From: Chitinophaga pinensis
Lineage (GTDB): Bacteria; Bacteroidota; Bacteroidia; Chitinophagales; UBA10324
Length of the DNA stretch: 64,000 nucleotides
Direction of reading: 5' to 3'
NCBI GenBank assembly: GCA_945903305.1
Contig: CAMDOA010000006.1
Location: forward strand, 1-64,000
The position numbers were made by a program, and so were the translations under genes. This document shows, piece after piece, positions 28,909 to 38,630 of the stretch (positions are counted from its first letter, which is position 1; every line of letters begins with the position of its first letter). Under the pieces are notes generated by a model. The model saw only the letters and a list, made by a program, of their open reading frames with translations, was not told where the DNA came from and did no database searches.

Positions 28909-31900
28909 TTAATTTTTTATTAGCATTATAGTCAGCTGCCCCTGCATTTCCGGTTTTGAACTATCGTCGCTTACAACACATCCAAGCCCCATAACCACAA
29001 ATTTTGCTCTTACATCAATGGTATGATTTCCTGATGAAAGCACCGTTGCAAAAGACATGTCCCAATTAGCAACAGCCCGGGAACTGTAATCATTATTTGA
29101 AGCATAAACTCTTCGGTAACCTCCTCCGGCAGCATTAATTACATTATCAATATGAACAGCAATATCCACAACCGAATATTGATTGGCCAATGTGCCATAT
29201 CCATAAACTCCGCCATCAGTACTGATATAAGCAGTATAACCAATCGGTACTGTTATGGTTTGGGTTAATCCTGGTATTAAATACCAGGCGATTGGTGTTG
29301 TATTAATTTTTAAAGTATCCGTTCCATAAACGGTTGAAACAATTTGGCCTAATGTACCTCCCCCGCTAATTGTTCCCGGAGTCCATGTGGTTCCGTTCCA
29401 TTGTAGCACCTGGCCAACAGTAGCTCCTTGTTGTTCAATTTTTAAAGGGGTTCCGGCAGTTCCATTTCCATCAATAGTGGCGTCAGTAATTGCATTATTG
29501 CTGAATGTAGTTCCAGTCAAAGATATTCCGCTTCCGGCAGCATAAATTGTTCCTGCAGGAAGTGTAACCGAATTTCCGTTGCTTATGCTTAATAAAGTAC
29601 CCGCTATAGAAAGAGTTTGTCCATCATTATCATTTCCTGGTTGCCAGGTTGCTCCATTCCATTTTAAAGTTTGGCCGCTCGCTGCTCCTTGCTGCGCAAT
29701 TTTTAAAGGTGTTCCTGCGCCATTACCTGCCAATGTAGCATCGGTAAGTGCATTTAAACTGAATGTGGTTCCTCCCAAACTAATACCGGTGCCGGCTGTG
29801 TAAGTTGTTCCGGTTGGTAGTGTTACATTATTTCCATTACTGATTGAAAGGATATTTCCGGCGAGCGAAATAGTTTGTGCATCCAAATCAGTATCAATAT
29901 CATTGGCAGGTAACCATGTTGCGCCATTCCATTTTAATGTTTGCCCGCTCGCAGCTCCTTGCTGCGCAATTTTTAAAGGAGTTCCAGCTCCATTTCCCGC
30001 CAATGTAGCATCGGTAAGTGCATTTAAACTGAATGTGGTTCCTCCCAAGCTAATTCCGGTGCCTGCTGTGTAAGTTGTTCCGGTTGGCAGTGTTACATTA
30101 TTTCCATTGCTGATTGAAAGAATGTTTCCGGCGAGCGAAATAGTTTGTGCATCAATATCAATATCATTTGAAGGTAACCAGGTTGCGCCGTTCCACTTTA
30201 GTGTTTGTCCACTTGTTGCGCCTTGCTGCGCAATTTTTAATGGAGTAATTGAAGCTCCATCGCCTGAAAGTGTTAAGTCGGTTTGTGCTGATGAATTAAT
30301 TGTAAAGTTAGGATAAGCACTAGTAGTAATGGTGGTTGAACCTGTTCCGGTTAAAACAACTGTTTGATCGGGTGCTGAATTTGAAATTACAGTTCCGGCA
30401 ATTCCAATTCCGGTTCCGGCAGTGTAGCCTGAACCGCTTGGAAGTGTAATGGTATTGCCATTTAAAATACTTAAATCATTTCCTGATAAAGAAAGAGTTT
30501 GCGCATCGGTATCAGTGTCAACTGAACTAATAGTAAAGTTTGGATAAGCACTTAAAATTGTTGTGGCACCACCACCGGTTAAAACAACCGTTTGATCAGG
30601 TGCTGAATTGGTAATTACAGTTCCGGCAATTCCAATTCCGGTTCCGGCTGTGTAAGGTGTTTGTGCAGGAATGTTTACTGAGTTTCCGTTTGAAATACTT
30701 AAAGTATTTCCAGCAATAGAAAGATTTTGTGCGTCGGTATTTAATGAAGTATTAGAAATCACAGTTCCAACAATTCCAATTCCCGGCCCAGCAGTGTATG
30801 GAGTTTGTGCTGGAATGTTCACTGAGTTTCCATTTGAAATAGTCAATTGATTTCCGGTTATAGAAAGTTGTTGACCATCTGTAGCATCAATCGTGAAGTT
30901 CGGATAAACATTCGAAGTTATTGTTGCTGAACCCGTAGCAGTGAGTGATACAATTTGGTCAGGCGCAGTATTACTGATAACTGTTCCGGTTACATCTATT
31001 CCGGTTCCGGCTGTATAATTTGTTCCTGTATTTATAGCAACTGTATTTCCGTTTGAAATGGTTAACTGATTTCCTGAAACTGAAAGCGTTTGTAATTCAT
31101 TGGTATTACTTAAATCGCCGGTATTGCTGATCACATTTCCGGCAATGTTAATTCCCACTCCGGCTGAATAATTTATTGCAGATGGAATAGTAACTGAGTT
31201 GCCATTACTAATGGAAAGTGTTGAGCCGGCTATAGAAATTGTTTGAATATCATTATCGAGATCGTTTGCTGGAGCCCAGGCAGCGCCATTCCATTTCAGT
31301 GTTTGTCCGAAAGTGGCTCCTTGTTGTGCCATACCCAAGGGCGATGCAAATGTTCCGCTTCCATCGAGAGTTGAATTAGTTACCACACTTTGTGATCCCC
31401 AATTATCGCCGCCTGAACCAACCATATCATTTGCAGGCGCCCATTGCGAACCGTTCCATTTTAATGTTTGACCCGATGCCGCTCCTTGCTGTGCCATTCC
31501 AAGCGGACTTGTTGTTGTTCCATTTCCTCCAAGAGTAGTATTTGTAACGGCGGTTTGCGCTCCCCAATCATCGCCGGCGCTGCTGTTCAATACACTTCCG
31601 GCAACCAATGCATAAGGTACACTTAACAGTTGCGATGTTCCCATATCAATGTAAGATGAACCACCGGTAGCATCCATTTCAACCTTCATAAATTTTAAAC
31701 CAACTTCCCAGTCAATACTGGCAAATACACCCGACTGAATTAGTCCGGTACCTATTGCCACGGTAAATAATCCGAATTGGTTGGTAGTAACCGCATGTGT
31801 TTCGGAATAGACTGTTGGCCCTGATGATGTTGCATTCTTAATAGAAATACGAATGCTGATGCTGGAATTAATTAAGCCAGCGCCAGATGCATTGCGTGCC

Positions 31901-31989
31901 ACTGCCTGATAGGTTAAGGCCTCTGGAATTTGCGCAAATATTTTGGCAGTAAGCAACAGGAAAACAGAAAGCAGGAAAATCTTTTTCAT
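28909..31989 (-). CDS. Large secreted tail-fibre-like repeat protein, paralog of 25755..28316
   Basis: 1026-aa; signal peptide; IPEALTYQAVARNASGAGLINSSISIRISIKNA; many copies of two repeat types; no T9SS C-terminal domain seen. Confidence 0.8.
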   Translation of the reverse strand: MKKIFLLSVFLLLTAKIFAQIPEALTYQAVARNASGAGLINSSISIRISIKNATSSGPTVYSETHAVTTNQFGLFTVAIGTGLIQSGVFASIDWEVGLKFMKVEMDATGGSSYIDMGTSQLLSVPYALVAGSVLNSSAGDDWGAQTAVTNTTLGGNGTTTSPLGMAQQGAASGQTLKWNGSQWAPANDMVGSGGDNWGSQSVVTNSTLDGSGTFASPLGMAQQGATFGQTLKWNGAAWAPANDLDNDIQTISIAGSTLSISNGNSVTIPSAINYSAGVGINIAGNVISNTGDLSNTNELQTLSVSGNQLTISNGNTVAINTGTNYTAGTGIDVTGTVISNTAPDQIVSLTATGSATITSNVYPNFTIDATDGQQLSITGNQLTISNGNSVNIPAQTPYTAGPGIGIVGTVISNTSLNTDAQNLSIAGNTLSISNGNSVNIPAQTPYTAGTGIGIAGTVITNSAPDQTVVLTGGGATTILSAYPNFTISSVDTDTDAQTLSLSGNDLSILNGNTITLPSGSGYTAGTGIGIAGTVISNSAPDQTVVLTGTGSTTITTSAYPNFTINSSAQTDLTLSGDGASITPLKIAQQGATSGQTLKWNGATWLPSNDIDIDAQTISLAGNILSISNGNNVTLPTGTTYTAGTGISLGGTTFSLNALTDATLAGNGAGTPLKIAQQGAASGQTLKWNGATWLPANDIDTDLDAQTISLAGNILSISNGNNVTLPTGTTYTAGTGISLGGTTFSLNALTDATLAGNGAGTPLKIAQQGAASGQTLKWNGATWQPGNDNDGQTLSIAGTLLSISNGNSVTLPAGTIYAAGSGISLTGTTFSNNAITDATIDGNGTAGTPLKIEQQGATVGQVLQWNGTTWTPGTISGGGTLGQIVSTVYGTDTLKINTTPIAWYLIPGLTQTITVPIGYTAYISTDGGVYGYGTLANQYSVVDIAVHIDNVINAAGGGYRRVYASNNDYSSRAVANWDMSFATVLSSGNHTIDVRAKFVVMGLGCVVSDDSSKPEMQGQLTIMLIKN
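29651..30190 (-). repeat. Near-identical ~270-bp tandem repeat within the tail-fibre-like gene
   Basis: Copy starting at 29651 (gctccattccattttaaagtttggccgctcgc...) recurs 270 bp later at 29921 (gcgccattccattttaatgtttgcccgctcgc...); a diverging further copy begins near 30185. Confidence 0.9.
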
Positions 31990-32014
31990 GTTCAGAAATT
32001 TAAAAATCAGGTTT

Positions 32015-32022
32015 CGAAATTA
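32015..32022 (-). promoter_or_regulatory. Putative -7-like box (TAATTTCG on minus strand) upstream of the tail-fibre-like gene set
   Basis: Minus strand TAATTTCG, 25 nt upstream of the 31989 ATG; fits the TAnnTTYG pattern seen elsewhere in the window. Confidence 0.35.
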
Positions 32023-32201
32023 ACACTTGCAATTTATAACATTTTTTCAATTTGATTTCAGTATTACTTATTCATGGAATAAATAATTTTTTAAACTTTT
32101 CTTTCCATTAGATTTTTCTAAAAAAGAATATTAAAATATCATTCAATTGTTTTTTCTTCAGCATCTGTAAATCCATTTTCAAAATTTTACAAACTCCGAA
32201 T

Positions 32202-32209
32202 TACTTTCG
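32202..32209 (+). promoter_or_regulatory. Putative -7-like box (TACTTTCG) upstream of glyS
   Basis: TACTTTCG only 6 nt upstream of the ATG at 32216. Confidence 0.35.
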
Positions 32210-32215
32210 CGCGCT

Positions 32216-33760
32216 ATGGCAGAACAAAGGGATTTATTTAAAGACATTATTTCTCATGCGAAGGAATATGGATTTGTATTTCAATCGAGTGAAATATATG
32301 ATGGACTGAGTTCAGTTTACGATTACGGACAGAATGGGGTGGAACTGAAAAAAAACATTCGCGAATACTGGTGGAAATCAATGGTGCAGATGCACGAAAA
32401 TATTGTGGGGCTCGATGCCGCCATTTTTATGCACCCCACAGTTTGGAAAGCAAGCGGACATGTGGATGCTTTTAACGATCCGCTTATTGACAATAAAGAT
32501 TCGAAAAAAAGATACCGTGCTGATGTATTGATTGAAGATCACATTGCCAAGATTGAAGCGAAGATTGAAAAGGAAGTAGAAAAATCGCGCGCGCGCTTCG
32601 GCGAAAGTTTTGATGAAACGATGTATCGCTCCACCAATCCGCGCGTGATGGAAAATCAAAAAAAAATTGATGACATCAACACCCGATTTAAAAAAGCACT
32701 GGAAGAAAATAACCTGGACGATGTAAAACAAATCATCATTGATCTGGAAATTGTTTGCCCCATCAGCGGCACCCGCAACTGGACCGATGTGCGACAATTC
32801 AATTTAATGTTCAGCACCTCCATTGGTTCAGTAAGTGAAGAAGCAAATACTATTTATTTACGACCAGAAACTGCACAGGGAATTTTTGTTAATTTTTTAA
32901 ATGTGAAGAAAACCGGCAGAATGAAAATTCCATTCGGCATTGCACAAACCGGAAAAGCGTTCAGAAATGAAATTGTAGCACGACAATTTATTTTCCGCAT
33001 GCGCGAGTTCGAGCAAATGGAAATGCAGTTCTTTATTCGCCCGGGTACTGAAGAGAAATGGTATTCATTTTGGAAAGAACAGCGAATTAAATGGCATCAG
33101 GCATTGGGTATTTCCGAAAAAAAATATCGATTTCATGATCACCTGAAATTAGCGCACTATGCAAAAGCTGCTTGCGATATTGAGTTTGAATTTCCGTTTG
33201 GCTTTAAAGAACTAGAAGGCATTCATTCGCGCAGCGATTTTGATTTAAGCAGTCACGGAAAATTCAGCGGAAAAAAATTGCAGTACTTCGATCCGGAATT
33301 GAACGAGAGTTATGTTCCGTATGTGATTGAAACAAGTATTGGATTAGATAGAATGTTTCTCGCTGTTTTTTCATCGTCACTGAAAACCGAAAAGTTAGAA
33401 GACGGAAGCGAACGCACAGTTTTGAGTTTGCCTCCATGTTTGTCGCCTGTGAAAGTTGTCGTACTTCCATTGTTGAATAAAGATGGCTTGCCTGAAAAAG
33501 GAATGGAAATTTTCAACCAACTGAAAACATCTCACCTCTGTCATTACGAAGAAAAAGATACAATTGGAAAAAGATACAGAAGGCATGATGCCATCGGAAC
33601 TCCATTCTGCATCACAATTGACCATCAAACTTTGCAGGATGATACTGTGACCATTCGCGAGCGCGACACCATGAAACAGGAGCGCATTGCAGTGAGCGAA
33701 GTGCTGAAAATTGTAAGTGAGAAAGTGAATATGAACCGGGTGCTGGAGAAAATAGTTTAA
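32216..33760 (+). CDS. glyS: Glycyl-tRNA synthetase (single-chain class II type)
   Basis: 514-aa; YDGLSSVYDYGQNGVELKKNI, HPTVWKASGHVDAFNDP, YLRPETAQGIFVNF, EFEQMEMQFF motifs. Confidence 0.97.
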   Translation: MAEQRDLFKDIISHAKEYGFVFQSSEIYDGLSSVYDYGQNGVELKKNIREYWWKSMVQMHENIVGLDAAIFMHPTVWKASGHVDAFNDPLIDNKDSKKRYRADVLIEDHIAKIEAKIEKEVEKSRARFGESFDETMYRSTNPRVMENQKKIDDINTRFKKALEENNLDDVKQIIIDLEIVCPISGTRNWTDVRQFNLMFSTSIGSVSEEANTIYLRPETAQGIFVNFLNVKKTGRMKIPFGIAQTGKAFRNEIVARQFIFRMREFEQMEMQFFIRPGTEEKWYSFWKEQRIKWHQALGISEKKYRFHDHLKLAHYAKAACDIEFEFPFGFKELEGIHSRSDFDLSSHGKFSGKKLQYFDPELNESYVPYVIETSIGLDRMFLAVFSSSLKTEKLEDGSERTVLSLPPCLSPVKVVVLPLLNKDGLPEKGMEIFNQLKTSHLCHYEEKDTIGKRYRRHDAIGTPFCITIDHQTLQDDTVTIRERDTMKQERIAVSEVLKIVSEKVNMNRVLEKIV

Positions 33761-33793
33761 AGTTTAAATAATAAAGTATAAATCTCAGATACC

Positions 33794-34627
33794 ATGAACG
33801 ACGATGAAATTACCCCCGAAGATGAACTGAAAGCGGAAAATGAAATATTAAAACTGCGGCTTGAAATGGAGCACGGCATGCAAAGCATGCAAAGCATGGA
33901 AAGCATGGATAGCAATTTGCCCCCTGAAATAGAAAACCAATGGCTCAATAATATAATGAACTTTGAGCAGCAACATAAAAATGCAAAACGGATCAGTGTG
34001 TATGAGTTTATTGGCAAACCCGAATTTAAAAAAGCAAGTGAACTGAATAAAGAATCTGTAGCTGAGGAACTGGAGCGGCTATTAACAATACTGGACCAAA
34101 ACGAAATTGAGCTTTCCAGTATCAGCGAATACGATGATGAATTGATTTATAAATTTATTACTGAAGAATTATTTCTTCAGGAAACAGATGACATACGAAT
34201 TGAAGGAATTATATCTTGTTTTGATTATGAAGAATTTCATCCAAATCATCAAAATGATTTAGACCGGTACACCCGCGAATACATTGAAGATATTTTCGGA
34301 ATGAAGTGGCATTCTGAATACAGTGTGACCATGATGGAGGATGAAATAAAATTAAATGGAAAAAAAATGCTGAAGAAAATTTTTTCTGAAAAGGTAGAAT
34401 TGTTTCATGAGTTGCACCAATCTATTTCGGTTTCAGATTTAGCAATTAATAAAATTGATTTCAGTATTGAAAAAGAAAAAGCCAAAGTAGAGGCACACTT
34501 TGAATATGAGGTACAACAATCGGATGGTGAAAAACAAAACCATAAAACCAACTGCACTTTTCAGTATGTATATAAATGGGATTGCTGGTGCCCCAAAGAA
34601 ATAACATTCGACAACTTTAATTTGTAA
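33794..34627 (+). CDS. Hypothetical acidic protein
   Basis: 277-aa ORF in good context between glyS and a lipoprotein gene; no recognised domain. Confidence 0.75.
   Translation: MNDDEITPEDELKAENEILKLRLEMEHGMQSMQSMESMDSNLPPEIENQWLNNIMNFEQQHKNAKRISVYEFIGKPEFKKASELNKESVAEELERLLTILDQNEIELSSISEYDDELIYKFITEELFLQETDDIRIEGIISCFDYEEFHPNHQNDLDRYTREYIEDIFGMKWHSEYSVTMMEDEIKLNGKKMLKKIFSEKVELFHELHQSISVSDLAINKIDFSIEKEKAKVEAHFEYEVQQSDGEKQNHKTNCTFQYVYKWDCWCPKEITFDNFNL
33876..33911 (+). repeat. Four 9-bp tandem units (GCATGVAAA-like) encoding MQSMQSMESMDS
   Basis: gcatgcaaa gcatgcaaa gcatggaaa gcatggata read directly. Confidence 0.85.
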
Positions 34628-34639
34628 ATGATTTTCGAA

Positions 34640-35017
34640 ATGAAAAATAAAATCCTTTACACTTTTTTATTTTTCATTTATTCTTTTGTGTTTTCCTGTA
34701 AAAACAGTGAAAAAAAAGATACAGTAACTCCTGTTCATAACGCTGATTTGCATGTAACCGTAATGCGAACCGACTCAACCGGCATATTGAAACCACTGAA
34801 TGCTGTAACAGTATATTTATTCCTGACCGATAACGACCGCACTCAAAATCAAAACACAAAATTCAGTGGAACAGTGAACGACAGTGGAAAAATTTCTTTC
34901 AACAAATTACCCGATGATTATTATTACCTATTGGCTTCACACGCCGCTTACGGTATAAAAAAATCGGAAACGGCTACACCGAACAATAGTGTTTCGTATG
35001 AAGAGATTAATTATTAA
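34640..35017 (+). CDS. Small putative lipoprotein
   Basis: MKNKILYTFLFFIYSFVFSCKNSEKK: hydrophobic leader with lipobox-like VFSC; ORF opens at 34628. Confidence 0.7.
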   Translation: MKNKILYTFLFFIYSFVFSCKNSEKKDTVTPVHNADLHVTVMRTDSTGILKPLNAVTVYLFLTDNDRTQNQNTKFSGTVNDSGKISFNKLPDDYYYLLASHAAYGIKKSETATPNNSVSYEEINY

Positions 35018-35046
35018 ACCTTCGCGCTTTTTATAATTTCGCCATC

Positions 35047-35616
35047 ATGCTTCCCAAAGTTATAATTGTTACAGCTCCTTCAGGCGCAGGAAAAACAACC
35101 ATCGTAAAACATTTGTTGGCGCGTTTTTCTGAACTCGCGTTTTCCGTTTCGGCCACCACACGCCCGCCTCGCTCCGGCGAAATTGATGGCATTGATTATT
35201 ATTTTATTTCGGTGGAAGAATTTAATGAGCGGGTGTTGAACAAAGAGTTTGTGGAATATGAAGAAGTTTATCACCAGACTTTTTACGGAACATTAATGGA
35301 AGAAGTAAAAAGATTATGGAAAGAAGAATTAGTAGTGGTATTTGATGTGGATGTGAAAGGCGCAATTACATTGAAAAAAAATTTTGGCGAAAGCGCACTT
35401 TCCCTTTTTATTAAACCCCCATCAACAGAAATTCTGGATCAGCGATTACGCAACCGCGCCACCGATGAGTTATCGAAAATTGAAGAGCGCATTAACAAAG
35501 CGCATTATGAACTGGAGTTTGAAGAATACTTTGACCTCACAGTAGTGAACGATGATTTACATACTGCATTAGAAGAAGCAACGGAGGCGGTGGAAGAATT
35601 TATCAATAAAAAATAA
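35047..35616 (+). CDS. gmk: Guanylate kinase
   Basis: IIVTAPSGAGKTTIVKHLL, FSVSATTRPPRSGEIDGIDYYFIS. Confidence 0.97.
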   Translation: MLPKVIIVTAPSGAGKTTIVKHLLARFSELAFSVSATTRPPRSGEIDGIDYYFISVEEFNERVLNKEFVEYEEVYHQTFYGTLMEEVKRLWKEELVVVFDVDVKGAITLKKNFGESALSLFIKPPSTEILDQRLRNRATDELSKIEERINKAHYELEFEEYFDLTVVNDDLHTALEEATEAVEEFINKK

Positions 35617-35675
35617 AAATATATTTTGCGGTTTAATCTTGTTTCATACTTTCGGAAATTCAATTCTAAAAAATA

Positions 35676-36062
35676 ATGCAAACAAAAGTTACAGAAGGCG
35701 TTCGTATCAGTGTCGAAGTTTTTTATCAGCCCGATTATTCACACCCTAATTCGGGCGAGTATATGTTTGCTTATCGAATTACCATTACCAATGAAAGTGA
35801 ATATGCGGTTAAGTTATTGCGCCGCCATTGGACCATTACTGATGCAAACGGAATAACACACGAAGTGGACGGCGAAGGGGTGGTAGGCCAGCAACCGGTT
35901 ATTGAACCCGGAAATTCTCACCAATATGTATCCGGCTCTGCGCTGAAAACTGAAATCGGAAAAATGCGTGGCACCTATTTAATGCAGCGACAATATGATG
36001 AAGTAAAATTCAAAGTGCTTATTCCGGAATTTCACATGGTAGCACCCTATAAATTAAATTAG
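35676..36062 (+). CDS. apaG: ApaG domain protein
   Basis: 128-aa; YMFAYRITITNESEYAVKLLRRHWTITDANG...VVGQQPVIEPGNSHQYVSG. Confidence 0.95.
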   Translation: MQTKVTEGVRISVEVFYQPDYSHPNSGEYMFAYRITITNESEYAVKLLRRHWTITDANGITHEVDGEGVVGQQPVIEPGNSHQYVSGSALKTEIGKMRGTYLMQRQYDEVKFKVLIPEFHMVAPYKLN

Positions 36063-36175
36063 TGAAAAGTAAATGGTGAATTGTTAATGTTCAATTCATA
36101 AACCTTTAAATTTATTTAACCACTTTTTATCAAATGCTATTTTCGCAACATTGAATTCCCTATCAAAAAAATTTC

Positions 36176-37129
36176 ATGAAAGTTAATGAACACATTGCTC
36201 AGAGAAATAAAACCTTGTTTTCATTTGAAATACTTCCCCCTTTAAAAGGGGTAGGAATTCAATCGATATACAAGACTTTGGATCCATTGATGGAATTTAA
36301 ACCTCCGTTTATTAATGTAACCTATCATCGTTCCGAATTTATTTTCAGAAAAACTGCCGATGGTGAATTCGAAAAAAAAATAGTTCGCAAGCGGCCGGGT
36401 ACTGCCGGTATATGTGCAGCAATAATGACCAAGTATAACATTGATGCTGTGCCACATTTAATATGCGGTGGATTTTCTATTGATGAAACCGAGGATGTAT
36501 TAATAGAATTAGATTTTTTAGGAATTAATAATGTGCTGTTACTTCGTGGCGACAAGATGAAAAGTGAAGAAGTTTTTACTTCGCAAAACGATGGACATAA
36601 AAACGCAACTGAATTAGTGAAGCAGGCTAACCGAATGAATAAAGGTATTTATCTGGAAGAAGAATTAAACAATGCCATGCCAACTGATTTTTGTATTGGT
36701 GTGGCCGGTTATCCTGAAAAACATTATGAAGCGCCTGACATGAATTCTGATTTAATTTATTTAAAAGAAAAAGTAGATGCCGGAGCGCACTATATTGTAA
36801 CGCAAATGTTTTTCGACAATAAAAAATATTTTGAATTTGTAAAATCATGCCGGAACGCTGGCATCACCGTTCCGATAATTCCCGGGCTTAAACCCATTAC
36901 TACAAAAAAACAAATTACTAATCTTCCGAAAATTTTTAATGTTGAAATTCCGAAAGATTTATTAAAAGAATTTGAAAAGTGTGATAACGAAAATGATTTT
37001 AAAAAAGTGGGAATTGAATGGAGCATTAATCAATGCAAGGAACTGATAAAAGAAAATGTGCCGGTTATTCACTATTATACCATGAGCAATTCAGAGTCGG
37101 TAAAAAACATAGTTGAAAAACTGGCTTAA
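36176..37129 (+). CDS. metF: Methylenetetrahydrofolate reductase
   Basis: 317-aa; FSFEILPPLKG, NVLLLRGD, GVAGYPEKHYEAPD, YIVTQMFFDNKKYFEF. Confidence 0.96.
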   Translation: MKVNEHIAQRNKTLFSFEILPPLKGVGIQSIYKTLDPLMEFKPPFINVTYHRSEFIFRKTADGEFEKKIVRKRPGTAGICAAIMTKYNIDAVPHLICGGFSIDETEDVLIELDFLGINNVLLLRGDKMKSEEVFTSQNDGHKNATELVKQANRMNKGIYLEEELNNAMPTDFCIGVAGYPEKHYEAPDMNSDLIYLKEKVDAGAHYIVTQMFFDNKKYFEFVKSCRNAGITVPIIPGLKPITTKKQITNLPKIFNVEIPKDLLKEFEKCDNENDFKKVGIEWSINQCKELIKENVPVIHYYTMSNSESVKNIVEKLA

Positions 37130-37142
37130 AAAATAAGCGGCA

Positions 37143-38525
37143 TTAAAATCTTTTTTTATCGGCAAGTCGCTTTACATTTTCCTGCTCGGTTATATAGTTA
37201 AGAATAAACAAACCGGCCACAAAAAAAGGAATACATGGAATTTTATATCGCACTAGTGCCCCGAAATTATAGGCGGTAAACCCAACACAAAACCCGAAAA
37301 ACATGGCGAAGAATATACAAAAGAAAACAGTGGCATTGTTTCCGATAGCTCTAAATGTTCGTCCAATTCCGGTTCGGTAAAAAATTCTGATTGTTAGCAG
37401 CATGAGCGCGAAACTTTCCAATGCTGAGAGCAGCATTACCGGATTTTTTGTTTCCCATGGATAAGGCCGAAAGAGTGTGACATTAATAGCTGCAGGAATA
37501 TTTCTAACAATACTGAATGTAGAGCCATCCATAGTACCCAAATGATACCCTGAAGCATTTGATGTTTCAGCAAGAAAGGTATGATACCCTTGAAAACTGG
37601 TAGCTGTTTTTAAAGCCCCTTGTATTGAGTACTGTTTAAAATCCTGCCCCAATCGATTTACAACAAAGTATCCGGCTATGGCTGAAACCACCACAACCAT
37701 TGGTCCCATCATAATTCTTAAAAACTGAAGTTTGACTCTGTCGCGGTAGGTAAGAAAAATCCAAAACACCAATGATGGGGCAAAACTTAAGATTATGTAA
37801 GGTTTTATTACCAGGCAGAAATAACTTGAAATTACCAGCATGATTGCCGAAGAAATCATTTTGTCTCTTTTAATAAATAAATTATAGGAACTCCAGGTAA
37901 TCCATCCGATGCAAGCAAGTGTGACAGAATCTTTTAACACACCTGAGCCCCAAAAAAACACCGAAGGAATATATAAGGTGGCAATTGCAAATTGTGATTT
38001 TAATTTTGGGAAAGCATCGGCAAAAGTGATGAACAGCGCCCACACTCCGGTAAAAGAAAGTGCAGCAAAAAAAAGGGCAATTGGAAGATAAGTATTGAAA
38101 GTGAACAGCGAGAAAACGCCCGCTATTTTTCCAATCATGTAAGAACTATCATCAGTTCTGAAATACATCCACGGCATATATTCCTCACTGGTGGGAAGGT
38201 TGTAATCATTTCCATTAAAAAGTAAAATAAAAAAGTCGACCACATTGTCGCCAAATGCACCATACATAACAGTTGCATTATTGAAAAATGAATTAGTATC
38301 GCCTCCTTTGTAGTAAAAAAAATAAACTAATCCCACACCAATTGCGCCCATAAATTTCAAGGCTAATCCCTGCATAAAATACTTTCGTAATAATTTATCT
38401 TCCGGATATAAAATGTTTCGGATAAACAGAAAAAACATAAAAAGAAGAATTAAATAAATAGGTGTTAAAACCAAATCAACATTACTTAAAAGTGGTTTCC
38501 AATAAGCTTCTTTCAGTGTGAACAT
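37143..38525 (-). CDS. Polytopic membrane protein of unknown function (possible polysaccharide-related)
   Basis: 460-aa with about 10 hydrophobic segments; YYKGGDTNSFFNNATVMY; sits next to the polysaccharide cluster on the opposite strand. Confidence 0.7.
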   Translation of the reverse strand: MFTLKEAYWKPLLSNVDLVLTPIYLILLFMFFLFIRNILYPEDKLLRKYFMQGLALKFMGAIGVGLVYFFYYKGGDTNSFFNNATVMYGAFGDNVVDFFILLFNGNDYNLPTSEEYMPWMYFRTDDSSYMIGKIAGVFSLFTFNTYLPIALFFAALSFTGVWALFITFADAFPKLKSQFAIATLYIPSVFFWGSGVLKDSVTLACIGWITWSSYNLFIKRDKMISSAIMLVISSYFCLVIKPYIILSFAPSLVFWIFLTYRDRVKLQFLRIMMGPMVVVVSAIAGYFVVNRLGQDFKQYSIQGALKTATSFQGYHTFLAETSNASGYHLGTMDGSTFSIVRNIPAAINVTLFRPYPWETKNPVMLLSALESFALMLLTIRIFYRTGIGRTFRAIGNNATVFFCIFFAMFFGFCVGFTAYNFGALVRYKIPCIPFFVAGLFILNYITEQENVKRLADKKRF

Positions 38526-38630
38526 TAAATCAAATCTATTGATTGAAATTTCATTTCCCGAATAATTTTTTTCTGTTTTTCTGCATTGGCTTTTTCAATT
38601 TTGTATTTTGCGCGCTTAATTGATTTTTTA

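Noticed and set aside
29579-30316. Plus-strand ORFs (74 and 69 aa) within the tail-fibre-like gene
   Set aside because: Similar to each other only because they read the antisense of the duplicated 270-bp repeat.
25755-31989. Prophage tail-fibre module
   Set aside because: Despite fibre-like repeats, the proteins have signal peptides and there are no phage structural, lysis or integrase genes nearby; chromosomal surface proteins fit better.
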